A stretch of 64,000 nucleotides of DNA from Robiginitomaculum sp. (GTDB lineage Bacteria; Pseudomonadota; Alphaproteobacteria; Caulobacterales; Maricaulaceae), in contig WFUF01000014.1 of NCBI GenBank assembly GCA_015485155.1, forward strand, positions 62,001 to 126,000, written 5' to 3'. The notes under the pieces are model-generated. The model did not search any database. It was not told the origin of the DNA and was given only the letters and a program-made list of their open reading frames with translations. This document shows positions 36,822 through 45,363 of this stretch, piece after piece. A program made the position numbers and the translations under genes. Within the stretch, counting starts at the first letter, position 1, and every line of letters begins with the position of its first letter.

Positions 36822-38038
36822 TTAGAATTCCTGTCCAGGGCAAAAGCAAAATGTAAGGCCCGCACCGCGTTTTCAACCTGCTCATTGGTAATTAAAGCGC
36901 TAATGCGAAGCTCTGAAGTTGCCACAGCATCAATGATAATCCCCGCTGAGGCAAGAGAGGAAAAAAATCTATCAGCCATCCCGTATTGTGAACGAAGACC
37001 AAGCCCAACCACGGAAATTCTGGCCATATTTTCCTTAGCGTCCATTGTCTTGTACAAATCCGCCAATTGTCGCTGGCGCAAGCATTCTACCACAGGCCCA
37101 TGATCCTGCCGTGACGTGGCAAATACCAGATTAAACATGGTTAAATCTGATGCCGGCCCCAAGGCCAGTAAATCACTATTTATGCCAGCAACTGCCAATT
37201 CAGCAAATATTTTCTGCGCCGCACCAATACCTCGCTTCAAGCCGGTTAAACTAACCCGGGACTGATCCCGTGAATATGCAATACCGCTAACCAGATGATC
37301 TTCAAGACCTTCGGAAATTTCTGTACCCGGCCCCTCCTTAAAAGTGGAGGTCACCCTAAGGTCAAGGTTTTCTGCCAAGGCCAGTTCCACTGCGCGGCTG
37401 TGCAATACCTTTGCCCCGTTGGAGGCCATTTCCAGCATTTCCGAGGCGCTTAACCTTGGGATTAGTCTTGCCTCTGGGACTATGGACGGATCGGCTGTAA
37501 ATACTCCGTCTACATCCGTATAAATATCACAGCGATCAGCCGCAATTGCCGCCGCTAAGGCTACTGCTGAAACATCAGACCCCCCACGACCCAAAGTTGT
37601 GATTTTTCCGGCGATGGTAACGCCCTGAAAACCGGTTAGTACCGCGATATTTCCACGATCCAGATCATCACAGAACTGTTGGCTGGCTGCTGTTTTAAGA
37701 CGTGCCTGCCCGTGATTGTCATCGGTAATCAGCCCAGCCTGCCAGCCTGTCCAGCTTCGCGCCTTATAACCCATTTGCCGCAAAACCATCACCAGCAAAC
37801 CAGCATTGATTTGCTCTCCGGATGATAGAACAAGATCAGACTCATCCTTGTGTTGATGATCAGGGTCAAGTTTGGCCATGCGAGCACCCAGCTCATTAGT
37901 CATTCCCGCAGGCGCTGAAACCACAACCGCCACCTGATGCCCGGCTTTAACTTCACGTGCTATATGCCCGGCACATATGCGCAGGCAGTCATTGTCTGCT
38001 GTTGATGTACCTCCAAATTTCATCACAATTCGGGCCAA
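36818..38038 (-). CDS. lysC: Aspartate kinase
   Basis: A 406-residue aspartokinase that opens the lysine, threonine and methionine pathway. Kinase motifs are VMKFGGTS at the N terminus and TLGRGGSDVSAVALAAA. Two C-terminal ACT domains (beginning near GIAYSRDQSRVSLTG and ISVVGLGLRSQYGMADR) give feedback control. By comparison with relatives starting MARIVMKFGG, I place the start at a TTG at 38038 (read as Met), with AAGGAA seven bases upstream. A longer frame beginning at 38155 would overlap the divergent ubiG gene. Confidence 0.93.
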   Translation of the reverse strand: MARIVMKFGGTSTADNDCLRICAGHIAREVKAGHQVAVVVSAPAGMTNELGARMAKLDPDHQHKDESDLVLSSGEQINAGLLVMVLRQMGYKARSWTGWQAGLITDDNHGQARLKTAASQQFCDDLDRGNIAVLTGFQGVTIAGKITTLGRGGSDVSAVALAAAIAADRCDIYTDVDGVFTADPSIVPEARLIPRLSASEMLEMASNGAKVLHSRAVELALAENLDLRVTSTFKEGPGTEISEGLEDHLVSGIAYSRDQSRVSLTGLKRGIGAAQKIFAELAVAGINSDLLALGPASDLTMFNLVFATSRQDHGPVVECLRQRQLADLYKTMDAKENMARISVVGLGLRSQYGMADRFFSSLASAGIIIDAVATSELRISALITNEQVENAVRALHFAFALDRNSK

Positions 38039-38103
38039 ACTTCTGTTCCTTTTCTTTTTACGCCTGTAAGGTGGGTCACTAATTGATCTTAAGGGGTTAA
38101 CAT

Positions 38104-38871
38104 ATGGAACCGTCAAACCCAAAGACTGTTTCTTCCGCAGCCAGTATTGATGCAAAGGAAGTGGCCAAATTTGCGGCCATGGCTGAAGAATGGTGGGATC
38201 CAGCGGGAAAGTTCAAGCCCCTGCATGAATTTAACCCGGTACGCCTGGCATTTATTCGCAAGCATTTGCTCGCCCATTTTAGTTTGGACAATAGGGCCCG
38301 CAAGCCACTATCCGGCCTGCGTCTGCTTGATATTGGTTGTGGCGGCGGACTGCTTAGCGTTCCCATGGCCCGGCTGGGAGCCAGGGTAACAGGAGTCGAT
38401 GCTGCAGCGCCAAATATTGCCATCGCCCGTCATCATGCCTCGCAAATAGGGCTTGATATTGATTTTCGCCACAATACATCAGAACAGCTTTTGGCCGAGA
38501 ATGTGTCACCTTTTGATATTATTTTGAATATGGAGGTGATTGAGCACACCGCAGACAGACATTCTTTCTTGTCTTCATGTACAAAGTTATTGGCGCCGGG
38601 CGGCATTATGATTGTGGCCACGTTAAATCGCACCGCCAAAGCCAGAGCACTGGCAATTTTTGCTGCTGAGCGGATATTGCGTTGGCTGCCGCCAGGAACC
38701 CATGAATATGAAAAGCTGGTACGGCCAGAAGAAATCAAGGTGCCGCTGGAAGAGTTGGGCCTACAGGTAACAGGCCCATTCGGTGTCAGCTATAATCCCA
38801 TATCCCGGCAATGGAGTGAAAGCAGCGATACCTCAATCAATTATATGATGCTGGCAAAAAAGAACGCATAG
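38104..38871 (+). CDS. ubiG: Ubiquinone biosynthesis O-methyltransferase
   Basis: A 255-residue methyltransferase that carries out both O-methylations of ubiquinone synthesis. The UbiG N terminus [26 protein letters not shown] is diagnostic, and the SAM site is [16 protein letters not shown] followed by VTGVDAA. It is divergent from lysC, the standard alphaproteobacterial arrangement, with a 65-base shared upstream region. Confidence 0.96.
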   Translation: MEPSNPKTVSSAASIDAKEVAKFAAMAEEWWDPAGKFKPLHEFNPVRLAFIRKHLLAHFSLDNRARKPLSGLRLLDIGCGGGLLSVPMARLGARVTGVDAAAPNIAIARHHASQIGLDIDFRHNTSEQLLAENVSPFDIILNMEVIEHTADRHSFLSSCTKLLAPGGIMIVATLNRTAKARALAIFAAERILRWLPPGTHEYEKLVRPEEIKVPLEELGLQVTGPFGVSYNPISRQWSESSDTSINYMMLAKKNA

Positions 38872-39000
38872 ATGAGTTAAAAGTCAGGCCACCAACCACG
38901 GTATTTTACCTTATTTCCGCCCTGCTTGCAGGTTTTGACAAAAAAACTGCATACAGTTTACACCTAATGTTATAAACATGAAAAAAAGGGGGAGGCTGTT

Positions 39001-40701
39001 ATGATTTTTTTCAAACTAATAGAAGGTTTTGTTGCTGCAGCAACTGCTCCGGGCGCAGATTTGCCCGTATCACGCAAGCAAATTAACGGTATTGAATACA
39101 CTGTTTTTGATGCAATTCCGCCTTCCCTGGCTTCAATGTTTGCCATGATGCAACAACATAATGAACTGCCATTTGTGGTAGAGGACGGCACCCGCCATAG
39201 CTTCATAAGCGTATATCAACGAGCAGCAAAACTGGCCAATGCAATGGTTGATCAAGGCGTAAATAAAGGCGACAGGGTCGCCATTTTTATGCGCAACCGG
39301 GTGGAATGGGTCATTAGCTTTATTGCTGCGAGCATGGCGGGGGCCGTTGTAACCCCGTTAAACTCCTGGTGGGGGTCAAATGAACTGGATTTTGTCATCA
39401 AGGATGCGGGTATTAGCATGTTAATAGCCGATCCAAAACGTGCGCATCACGTGGACAGTATCAGCAACCCTCCTGCGGATTTAATCAAGATCATTTGTTG
39501 CGCTGCACCAGATACATTTGCCAATTGGCTGCATATGGACGAACTGGAAGCCTCTGTCACGATAACAAATCCGCCAGCAATCGAGATTTTACCAGAAGAT
39601 GATGCCTGCCTGATGTATACTTCTGGCTCTACCGGCACACCAAAGGGGGCGGTTTCCACTAATCGTGCCGTAGTTTCCGCTGTCTTTGGTTATGCCCTTA
39701 TGGGTCTGGCGCTTAAATTTTATAAAAATGGCGGCAAAATGGTGGATGATGCCGGAACACAAATGTCAACTCTGGTTCCGATCCCCCTGTTTCATGTCAC
39801 AGGATGTGTGGTTATTTTTCTAGTCTCCATAATCGCAGCCAGAAAAATGGTTTTAATGCGCAAATGGGATGTTCAAGATGCAATGAAACTGATTGAAGAG
39901 GAGAAAATAATCTCCCTCACCGGCGTACCCACCATGACTGCAGACCTGTTAAATGCGCCAAACAGGGAAGATTTTGACCTTTCCAGTCTCACAGATTTAG
40001 GTGCCGGTGGAGCAGCACGTCCGGCAGATCAGGTCAAAGCCCTTGAAGACGCCTTTGAAAGCGCCTCACCACTGGCCGGATATGGGCTTACTGAAACCAA
40101 TGGCATTGGCTCTTACATTGCCGGAGATGCTTATCTTGCCTATCCTTCCAGTATTGGAAAACCGGCACAGCCCCTGGTTGAGATGGAGATCAGGGATCCA
40201 GATGGCAAGGTGGTGCCAACTGGTGAGCGTGGCGAAATATGTATTAAAACCATTTGTAATATTCGTGGATACTGGAACCAGCCAGAAGCAACAGCCCAGG
40301 CTATTACTGATGGCTGGCTACATACGGGAGATGTTGGGCTGTTTGATGAAAACGGCCTGTTATACATTGTCGACAGAATCAAGGACATTATTATCCGTGG
40401 CGGGGAGAATATCGCCACCTTGGAGGTGGAAAGCGCAATAAGCTCTCTTGATGAAGTAATAGAATGTGCAGTATTTGGATTACCACACGAGCGTCTGGGC
40501 GAAGAAGTAGCCACTGTGATTTGTCTGGCCCCAAATGCACAGTTAAACGCCAAAGATATTGCTGAGCGCCTTCGGGGCAAATTGGCCCTGTATAAAATTC
40601 CTTCTAAAATCATTATTCAATCTGAACGCCTGCCCCGAATTGCTACCGGCAAGATTGCCAAAAAGGACATCAGGGAAACCGTGCTACAGGGCCTGAACTA
40701 G
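39001..40701 (+). CDS. Acyl-CoA ligase, class I adenylate-forming
   Basis: A 566-residue AMP-dependent CoA ligase. The nucleotide loop is YTSGSTGTPKGAV (near 205-217), followed by GYGLTETNG (A5), TGDVGLFDENGLLYIVDR (A7) and the catalytic lysine in TGKIAKK (A10) near the C terminus. It is likely to activate a medium- or long-chain fatty or aromatic acid; the substrate cannot be read from sequence. The gene stands alone, 130 bases after ubiG, and upp begins 44 bases downstream. Confidence 0.88.
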   Translation: MIFFKLIEGFVAAATAPGADLPVSRKQINGIEYTVFDAIPPSLASMFAMMQQHNELPFVVEDGTRHSFISVYQRAAKLANAMVDQGVNKGDRVAIFMRNRVEWVISFIAASMAGAVVTPLNSWWGSNELDFVIKDAGISMLIADPKRAHHVDSISNPPADLIKIICCAAPDTFANWLHMDELEASVTITNPPAIEILPEDDACLMYTSGSTGTPKGAVSTNRAVVSAVFGYALMGLALKFYKNGGKMVDDAGTQMSTLVPIPLFHVTGCVVIFLVSIIAARKMVLMRKWDVQDAMKLIEEEKIISLTGVPTMTADLLNAPNREDFDLSSLTDLGAGGAARPADQVKALEDAFESASPLAGYGLTETNGIGSYIAGDAYLAYPSSIGKPAQPLVEMEIRDPDGKVVPTGERGEICIKTICNIRGYWNQPEATAQAITDGWLHTGDVGLFDENGLLYIVDRIKDIIIRGGENIATLEVESAISSLDEVIECAVFGLPHERLGEEVATVICLAPNAQLNAKDIAERLRGKLALYKIPSKIIIQSERLPRIATGKIAKKDIRETVLQGLN

Positions 40702-40745
40702 TCCAAATAATTTAAGGGTTTGAGCTAAAACTGAAGGGGATATTG

Positions 40746-41393
40746 ATGACAAAGCCATCCATGCCAGAGAATCTTAAACTGGTTGAACACCCGCTAATAC
40801 AGCACAAGCTCACCTTGATGCGGCGCAAGGAAAAAAGCACAGCAGAATTTCGAGCCCTGCTTTTGGAAATAGCCCTGCTTCTTGGTTATGAGGCCATGAA
40901 GCATCTGCCCACTGAATTGCGTGAAATAGAAACTCCGATAACTAAGACCATGCAACCGGTTCTTGCGGGCAAAAAGCTTTGTTTTGTTTCCATATTACGC
41001 GCTGGTGACGGCTTGCTGGGTGCAATGCTTGATCTGGTTCCTTCGGCCCGGGTTGGTCATGTGGGATTATACCGTGATGAAAAAACCTTACGCCCGGTAG
41101 AGTATCTGGTAAAACTGCCCCATGATATGGCCCATCGCGAAGTTGTTGCTCTGGATCCGATGCTGGCTACGGGAAACTCTGCAATCGCAGCCATTGACCG
41201 GATTAAACAGGCCGGAGCCCGCAATATTTCATTTGTCTGCCTGTTGGCAGCACCTGAGGGAATAGAAAATATGTCCCAGGCCCATCCGGATGTTCCTATT
41301 GTCACGGCAGCTATCGACGAAGGGCTTAATGAACATGGCTTTATAGTACCCGGCCTGGGCGATGCCGGAGACCGGCTGTTTGGGACCAAATAA
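40746..41393 (+). CDS. upp: Uracil phosphoribosyltransferase
   Basis: A 215-residue pyrimidine salvage enzyme forming UMP from uracil and PRPP. The PRPP loop is [11 protein letters not shown], and the uracil-binding C terminus reads [13 protein letters not shown]. The ATG at 40746 follows AAGGGG; a TTG three bases earlier is less likely. Together with pyrF and the nucleoside transporter elsewhere in the window it covers de novo and salvage pyrimidine supply. Confidence 0.95.
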   Translation: MTKPSMPENLKLVEHPLIQHKLTLMRRKEKSTAEFRALLLEIALLLGYEAMKHLPTELREIETPITKTMQPVLAGKKLCFVSILRAGDGLLGAMLDLVPSARVGHVGLYRDEKTLRPVEYLVKLPHDMAHREVVALDPMLATGNSAIAAIDRIKQAGARNISFVCLLAAPEGIENMSQAHPDVPIVTAAIDEGLNEHGFIVPGLGDAGDRLFGTK

Positions 41394-41445
41394 TTCAGCA
41401 ATCAAATATAAATTACCATATTGTGAGTGTTGCCCACAAATAAAT

Positions 41446-41494
41446 TGCCCCGAACCCAGATTACGCAAGGCCCGGGGCATGGTTTTGCAAAACC
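41446..41494. terminator. Candidate bidirectional terminator between upp and hsp20
   Basis: Two dyads occupy the 116-base gap between convergent upp and hsp20. TGCCCCG/CGGGGCA has arms at 41446-41452 and 41473-41479, and a perfect 14-bp palindrome GGTTTTGCAAAACC follows at 41481-41494. Short A/T runs border the second on each side. The position fits transcription termination for both genes. Confidence 0.45.
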
Positions 41495-41509
41495 AAATTT
41501 AGCTGATTA

Positions 41510-41980
41510 TCAGTTGGACTTCTTGCTCGAGGTCAACCGTCTGGTTTTGCTTGATCCTGCTTTACCAATTTTTATGGTTCTTGGTTTCATGGCTTCGGGC
41601 AATTCCCGGCGCAGATGAATGTAAAGCATGCCGTTTTTCAGCTCAGCGCTGGTAACCTGCACATAATCGGCTAATTGGAATCTACGCTCAAATGCTCTTT
41701 CGGCAATGCCTCTATGCAGAAACTCTCGTGGTTCCTCTGCCGATCTTCTTTGTCCGGAAACAACCAGAACGCCTTCTCTGATTTCCAGATTAAGGTCATC
41801 TTCATCAAACCCGGCAACAGCCAGCTCAATGCGATAGGAGTTTTCGTCCAACTGTTCGATATTATAAGGGGGGTAGCCCTGACTAGAGGTTTCTGAGCGA
41901 GCGGCCTGGTCAATCATATCCGCAACACGGTCAAAGCCGACCAGTGTGCGATATAGCGGGCTAAAATCAAAGTTTTGCAT
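41510..41980 (-). CDS. Small heat shock protein, Hsp20/IbpA family
   Basis: A 156-residue alpha-crystallin-type chaperone that holds unfolding proteins in the cytoplasm. The N-terminal arm FSPLYRTLVGFDR is typical of IbpA-like proteins in Rhizobiales. The crystallin domain covers about 38-130 (YRIELAVAGFDEDDL, GVLVVSGQR, HRGIAERAFERRFQLADYV), and a serine/lysine-rich tail follows. The ATG at 41980 is preceded by AGGAG. The leader can fold the ribosome binding site into a hairpin, so thermal control of translation is likely. Confidence 0.93.
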   Translation of the reverse strand: MQNFDFSPLYRTLVGFDRVADMIDQAARSETSSQGYPPYNIEQLDENSYRIELAVAGFDEDDLNLEIREGVLVVSGQRRSAEEPREFLHRGIAERAFERRFQLADYVQVTSAELKNGMLYIHLRRELPEAMKPRTIKIGKAGSSKTRRLTSSKKSN

Positions 41981-42040
41981 TTTGTTCTCCTGTTTGAGCA
42001 ACAACAGGGTCGATTTCATACGAACCGGCACGACCCTTTC
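41981..42040 (-). promoter_or_regulatory. ROSE-like RNA thermometer in the hsp20 leader
   Basis: In the hsp20 message, TTGTTGCTC (minus strand, 42004-41996) pairs with GAGAACAA (41989-41982), leaving one bulged G. The second arm contains part of the AGGAG ribosome binding site. A bulged G in UUGCU opposite the Shine-Dalgarno is the hallmark of ROSE thermometers upstream of rhizobial small heat shock genes. A second stem, AGGGTCG/CGACCCT with arms at 42037-42031 and 42012-42006, lies just upstream, as expected for a multi-hairpin ROSE leader. Pairing was done by eye only. Confidence 0.55.
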
Positions 42041-42216
42041 ACCGGTCTCCTTGCACCAGATTTTAGTCGCAAGGCTTGTGCAAAAGCCTGTCTGTACAGC
42101 GCTTCTGCACTACCATAATTGGGGATTGAAAATTTAATTTCAAGAGTCTTTGCGTTTAGAAAAATGTAGCTCTTCGTGGTTTTCAGGATTATGTTTAGCC
42201 TATAGCGTGTTAGCAG

Positions 42217-42387
42217 TTATGATGGGTTTTTCTGGTACTTTGCGATGAGTGCGGGTTTTTGTGGTTTCCTGTTTTCAATTCTTTTTATGAAAGTAATGGC
42301 CGCTTCAAGACACATAAGGTGCGCACGTAACCAGCCCGCTTCCTCGTCAGGAGACGAGTGGGGATCAGGGCCAGTCTTCAGGGCCAT
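42217..42387 (-). CDS. Possible small protein, 56 residues
   Basis: An open frame beginning at an ATG inside the 3' end of the nuclease gene and running into the 240-base gap before hsp20. The product starts MALKTGPDPHSSPDEEAGW and includes one amphipathic stretch (LMCLEAAITFIKRI) with a basic tail. There is no clear ribosome binding site, so it would depend on coupling to the nuclease gene. It may be chance; I keep it because no other gene explains this gap. Confidence 0.25.
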   Translation of the reverse strand: MALKTGPDPHSSPDEEAGWLRAHLMCLEAAITFIKRIENRKPQKPALIAKYQKNPS

Positions 42388-42868
42388 CTTCAGGGACAAG
42401 ATGACTTGAAGACCCCTGTAAGGCGGAACTGGTTTTTACTGGCGGCAAGCACCAATTATCAACTTCCCCAGCGCTGCGTGCCAATTTGGCCTGTAGCAAT
42501 AACCTGCCCAGATCCTGCCCACTGCCGGTGTTAATGTTGGCAATAACCCGGCCTGCATATTTTCCAAGACGAATGTCCGTTAATTGTACCTGGTTGCCTA
42601 TCTGGTTCTTGACGAATTCGCTGGCCTTCCGGGCGATTTGTTTTTCGCGCTCGCAGGAAGGGCGGAATAACTCTGGCGCATCAATTTTGGCCAGCCGAAC
42701 TTTTACCTCAACCTGTTGATCTGGCCATATCAATGCCTTAACGGCAATGGTATCGCCATCAATCACCCGCAATACCTCTGCAGAAACCGGGCCGGTCAAT
42801 CTGTCTGTTGCCGCAAGGGCGCTCACAGGAGGTGACAACAATGGGAATAATAGCAGGAACACAGGCAT
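42365..42868 (-). CDS. Secreted thermonuclease-like protein (SNase family)
   Basis: A 167-residue protein with a hydrophobic signal peptide (cleavage likely after about residue 20) and a staphylococcal-nuclease fold. The catalytic trio is present: Arg58 and Glu66 in RLAKIDAPE, and Arg107 in GKYAGRV. Asp37 and Asp39 in VIDGDTI fit the calcium site. Cys72 and Cys140 could form a periplasmic disulfide. It would degrade DNA or RNA outside the cytoplasm. The last 25 residues are polar and probably disordered. It is the last chromosomal gene before the tRNA-Arg element. Confidence 0.85.
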   Translation of the reverse strand: MPVFLLLFPLLSPPVSALAATDRLTGPVSAEVLRVIDGDTIAVKALIWPDQQVEVKVRLAKIDAPELFRPSCEREKQIARKASEFVKNQIGNQVQLTDIRLGKYAGRVIANINTGSGQDLGRLLLQAKLARSAGEVDNWCLPPVKTSSALQGSSSHLVPEDGPEDWP

Positions 42869-42997
42869 TTGGCTAGGCTTAATTGCTTAAAATAGGACTT
42901 TTATCCTAATTTAGCATTGAGGGCAAGCATATTATCCATGAATCATTTGACTCTGCTAATACCTGCTAAAAGGATTAGGGGTTGAGTTGGGATCGCA

Positions 42998-43042
42998 GCC
43001 AAGCATTAGATACCGTATCGATATTATCAAAATCTGCTTGGC
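42998..43042. repeat. 8-bp inverted repeat left of the integrated element
   Basis: GCCAAGCA at 42998-43005 and TGCTTGGC at 43035-43042 form a perfect dyad with a 29-base AT-rich loop containing GATACCGTATC. It lies 38 bases outside the left attachment repeat. Before integration it would have been just downstream of the 3' end of tRNA-Arg, so a processing or termination role for that tRNA is possible. The remaining 42869-42997 holds nothing I recognise. Confidence 0.4.
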
Positions 43043-43079
43043 AATGCATATTATAATCTGTGGTAAAAGTTGTGGAATA

Positions 43080-43127
43080 TGGCGCACCCGACAGGATTCG
43101 AACCTGTGACCTCTGCCTTCGGAGGGC
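43080..43127. other. Left attachment site (tRNA-Arg 3' fragment)
   Basis: A 48-bp exact copy of the 3' part of tRNA-Arg(CCG), running (minus strand) from the 3' half of the anticodon arm through the T arm to the encoded CCA. It is not a functional tRNA because the 5' half is missing. Together with the copy at 52912-52959 it marks the crossover segment used by the integrase. Confidence 0.95.
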
Positions 43128-43266
43128 TAGGGAATTAGTTTTCTTTGCATTTCCTCACATTACCTCAATCACCTATTAAACATTGAATTTACTGCTAAAA
43201 TACTGTTTACTAGATGTATGATCGGGCATTTGTCAAACGGACGGATTACCTGATTTTACCTAACTT

Positions 43267-43287
43267 GTGCTACCTATGTGCTACCTG
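43267..43287. promoter_or_regulatory. Tandem GTGCTACCT arm-type repeats, left end
   Basis: GTGCTACCT occurs twice, 11 bases apart (43267-43275 and 43278-43286), directly upstream of the integrase start. The same 21-bp arrangement recurs at 52845-52865 beside the other attachment site. Paired direct repeats of about 10 bp near each att core are typical arm-type binding sites for the N-terminal domain of tyrosine integrases. Overlap with the int promoter region would also allow autoregulation. Confidence 0.6.
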
Positions 43288-43295
43288 TAAAGATT

Positions 43296-44582
43296 ATGAG
43301 CAAAAAACGCCTAACGAAATCACTGGTTGATAGCTTGCTGCCCGCTGAAACGGAGTATGTTAGTTGGTGCGGTAAATTATCGGGCTTTGGTTGTCGTGTG
43401 TGGCCTTCTGGAAAGAAGGTGTTCATAGTTTTCTATCGAGCAGGTGGGCGCGGGAGCAAACTTCGCAAGAAGACAATTGGTACCTACGGCATGGTGACAG
43501 TTGACCAAGCACGACGCGAAGCAGAAAAGTATTTGGCATCTGCCCAACTGGGGCAGGACCTTGTGGGTGAGGAACGCAAAGCCAAAGCTGAAATGACCGT
43601 ATCTGACCTATGCGACGAATATCTGGAGCATGGGGTTTCTCTGAAAAAACCATCCACCATCGCAACTGACATTGGCAGGATCAATGGGCATATCCGTCCA
43701 TTGCTGGGCAAGAAGAAACTTAGTGCTGTGACCCGAACAGATATTGAGCGATTTTTGAACGATGTTGCAAAAGGTAAGACTGCAAGAGATAAGCCAACCG
43801 TAAAAAGGGGAAGGTCTATCATCAGGGGCGGGAAAGGTACTGCCGCGCGCACCGTAAGGCTGCTAGGCGGCATATTCACCTATGCAGTCAATCAGGGTTA
43901 TCTGGAAAACAACCCGCGCACGGGGGTTAAGTTATTTAAAGACAAATCAATGGAAAGGTTTCTGACAGAGGACGAGATGGATCGTTTGGGCGAGGCCTTG
44001 ATTGAAGCGGAAACAATTGGTCTGCCATGGAAAGTGAATACTAAAGCAAACTCAAAGCATCATCCAATTTCTAAGGATAAAATGCGCGAGAAACTGTCGC
44101 CGCATGTTACGGGCGCCATTCGGCTGCTGGTTTTGACAGGTTGTCGCTTGCGTGAAATTCTTCACCTTAAATGGAGTGAAGTTGATTTCGAACGTAAACT
44201 GCTCAAACTCCCAGACAGCAAGACTGGAAGAAAAACTGTCTACCTGTCGGAAGGGGCCATAGATGTACTGAATTCGCTCCCACGTATCGGAACCTATGTA
44301 ATTTTAGGACGCAACCCAGATCGTCCACGCTCCGATCTAAAACGGCCTTGGAAAAGGATCGCGGGTTATGCGGAGCTTGAAGGGGTCCGTCTACATGACT
44401 TGCGCCATACATTTGCTTCACAGGGCGCAGCCAGTGGAATGAGCCTTCAAATGATTGGCGCATTGCTTGGTCATAAGTCACCAGAGACAACGGCCCGATA
44501 CGCACATCTAGCAGATGATCCACTTCGACGAGCATTGAATGATATGTCGGAGAAAATAAAAAAATCTGTTGTACCACAATAA
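43296..44582 (+). CDS. Tyrosine site-specific integrase
   Basis: A 428-residue phage/island integrase. The N-terminal arm-binding domain (SKKRLTKSLVDSL, then SGFGCRVWPSGKKVF and ARREAEKYL) is of the DUF4102 type common in tRNA-targeting islands. The core-binding domain is about 100-220. The catalytic residues are complete: Arg284 (TGCRLREIL), Lys309 (SKTGRK), His367 and Arg370 (HDLRHTF), His393 (GHKSPETT) and Tyr402 (ARYAHL). The ATG at 43296 is preferred over a GTG at 43278 that lies inside the arm-type repeats. It presumably integrates the element at tRNA-Arg. Confidence 0.95.
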   Translation: MSKKRLTKSLVDSLLPAETEYVSWCGKLSGFGCRVWPSGKKVFIVFYRAGGRGSKLRKKTIGTYGMVTVDQARREAEKYLASAQLGQDLVGEERKAKAEMTVSDLCDEYLEHGVSLKKPSTIATDIGRINGHIRPLLGKKKLSAVTRTDIERFLNDVAKGKTARDKPTVKRGRSIIRGGKGTAARTVRLLGGIFTYAVNQGYLENNPRTGVKLFKDKSMERFLTEDEMDRLGEALIEAETIGLPWKVNTKANSKHHPISKDKMREKLSPHVTGAIRLLVLTGCRLREILHLKWSEVDFERKLLKLPDSKTGRKTVYLSEGAIDVLNSLPRIGTYVILGRNPDRPRSDLKRPWKRIAGYAELEGVRLHDLRHTFASQGAASGMSLQMIGALLGHKSPETTARYAHLADDPLRRALNDMSEKIKKSVVPQ

Positions 44583-44654
44583 GTTACGCGATTATCACGA
44601 AAACGTGATCGCAGTATCTTGGGTGAAAAATCAGAAAATTTGTATTAATAGAAG

Positions 44655-44673
44655 CCAAGAGGCGTTCTCTTGG
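44655..44673 (+). terminator. Hairpins between integrase and AlpA-like gene
   Basis: A 7-bp stem CCAAGAG/CTCTTGG with a five-base loop (44655-44673) is followed by TTTGTTAAACC. A second dyad, ATCACG-AAAA-CGTGAT, lies at 44594-44609 just after the integrase stop. Either could end integrase transcription. The first is only 29 bases before the AlpA-like start and could instead act in that gene's leader. Confidence 0.4.
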
Positions 44674-44701
44674 TTTGTTAAACCAATTGGAGAACTACCC
44701 A

Positions 44702-45004
44702 ATGACACAAGATAATTTCACCCCTGATCAAGCGATAACTTACCTCAAATTCCGTTTCGGTAAATCATACAGCAATTCCTATCTTGCTAAGTGCAGATGC
44801 ACTGGTGAGGGGCCAGTTTATTATAAAATAGGATCATCGGTATTTTACGACCAAGTTGATCTTGATAATTGGATTCTCAGCAAGAGAACCAGCAAAGCGA
44901 AATCCTCAGCAGATATGGCAATCCAAGAGGGATTGAATGTAAAAATTGTGGACACAGAACCGCTTTATCCAGACTTTGATGACGGCTACGTAAGTATGGA
45001 TTAA
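44702..45004 (+). CDS. AlpA/excisionase-like helix-turn-helix protein
   Basis: A 100-residue protein whose N-terminal 65 residues match the MerR-like excisionase fold: TPDQAITYLKFRFGKSYSNSYLAKCRCTGEGP is the helix-turn-helix and wing, followed by VYYKIGSSVFYDQVDLDNWI. The acidic C-terminal tail is unrelated. The ATG at 44702 has GGAGAAC upstream. Its place next to the integrase suggests a recombination directionality factor or an AlpA-type activator of integrase expression. Confidence 0.75.
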   Translation: MTQDNFTPDQAITYLKFRFGKSYSNSYLAKCRCTGEGPVYYKIGSSVFYDQVDLDNWILSKRTSKAKSSADMAIQEGLNVKIVDTEPLYPDFDDGYVSMD

Positions 45005-45127
45005 TGCAATGAAAACAATAATTTACATGAAATTAAAAATTGACACCACCTGTAGGTCTGGTTTATTAGTAGAGGTGAAGGCAACCACGCCTCACCATGA
45101 CAATAACCAACTAAAAGGACTTACGTC

Positions 45128-45334
45128 ATGGAAAACGAAAAATTCATCCTCATTCCCGCTAAATCTGGTGGCGGCGCTCTTGTGCGCCGGGACCAAATTG
45201 CCGGGGGCCGCGCAAACGGATCAGACGGATCAATTGTCTATCTGGAATGCGGCCCATCAGTTTATACAACGGCAACAATTCCACAAATTGCCAGATATTT
45301 GGGCGCTGAAATGGCCGAAATACACCAAGGCTAA
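45128..45334 (+). CDS. Small island protein, 68 residues
   Basis: I do not recognise a family. The product begins MENEKFILIPAKSGGGALVRR and is mixed alpha/beta, without membrane segments or cysteine motifs beyond one Cys. AAAAGGACTT lies 5-14 bases upstream of the ATG as a ribosome binding site. It ends 30 bases before the next gene and lies in the order AlpA-like, small protein, integrase-fold protein, all on the plus strand, so it is probably cotranscribed with them. Confidence 0.5.
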   Translation: MENEKFILIPAKSGGGALVRRDQIAGGRANGSDGSIVYLECGPSVYTTATIPQIARYLGAEMAEIHQG

Positions 45335-45363
45335 CTCCAAACAAGAAATGGGGGGCTGTCGTT

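Noticed and set aside
43080-43127. A second tRNA-Arg gene
   Set aside because: Only the 3' part from the anticodon arm onward is present; there is no D arm or 5' acceptor strand. It is an attachment-site remnant.
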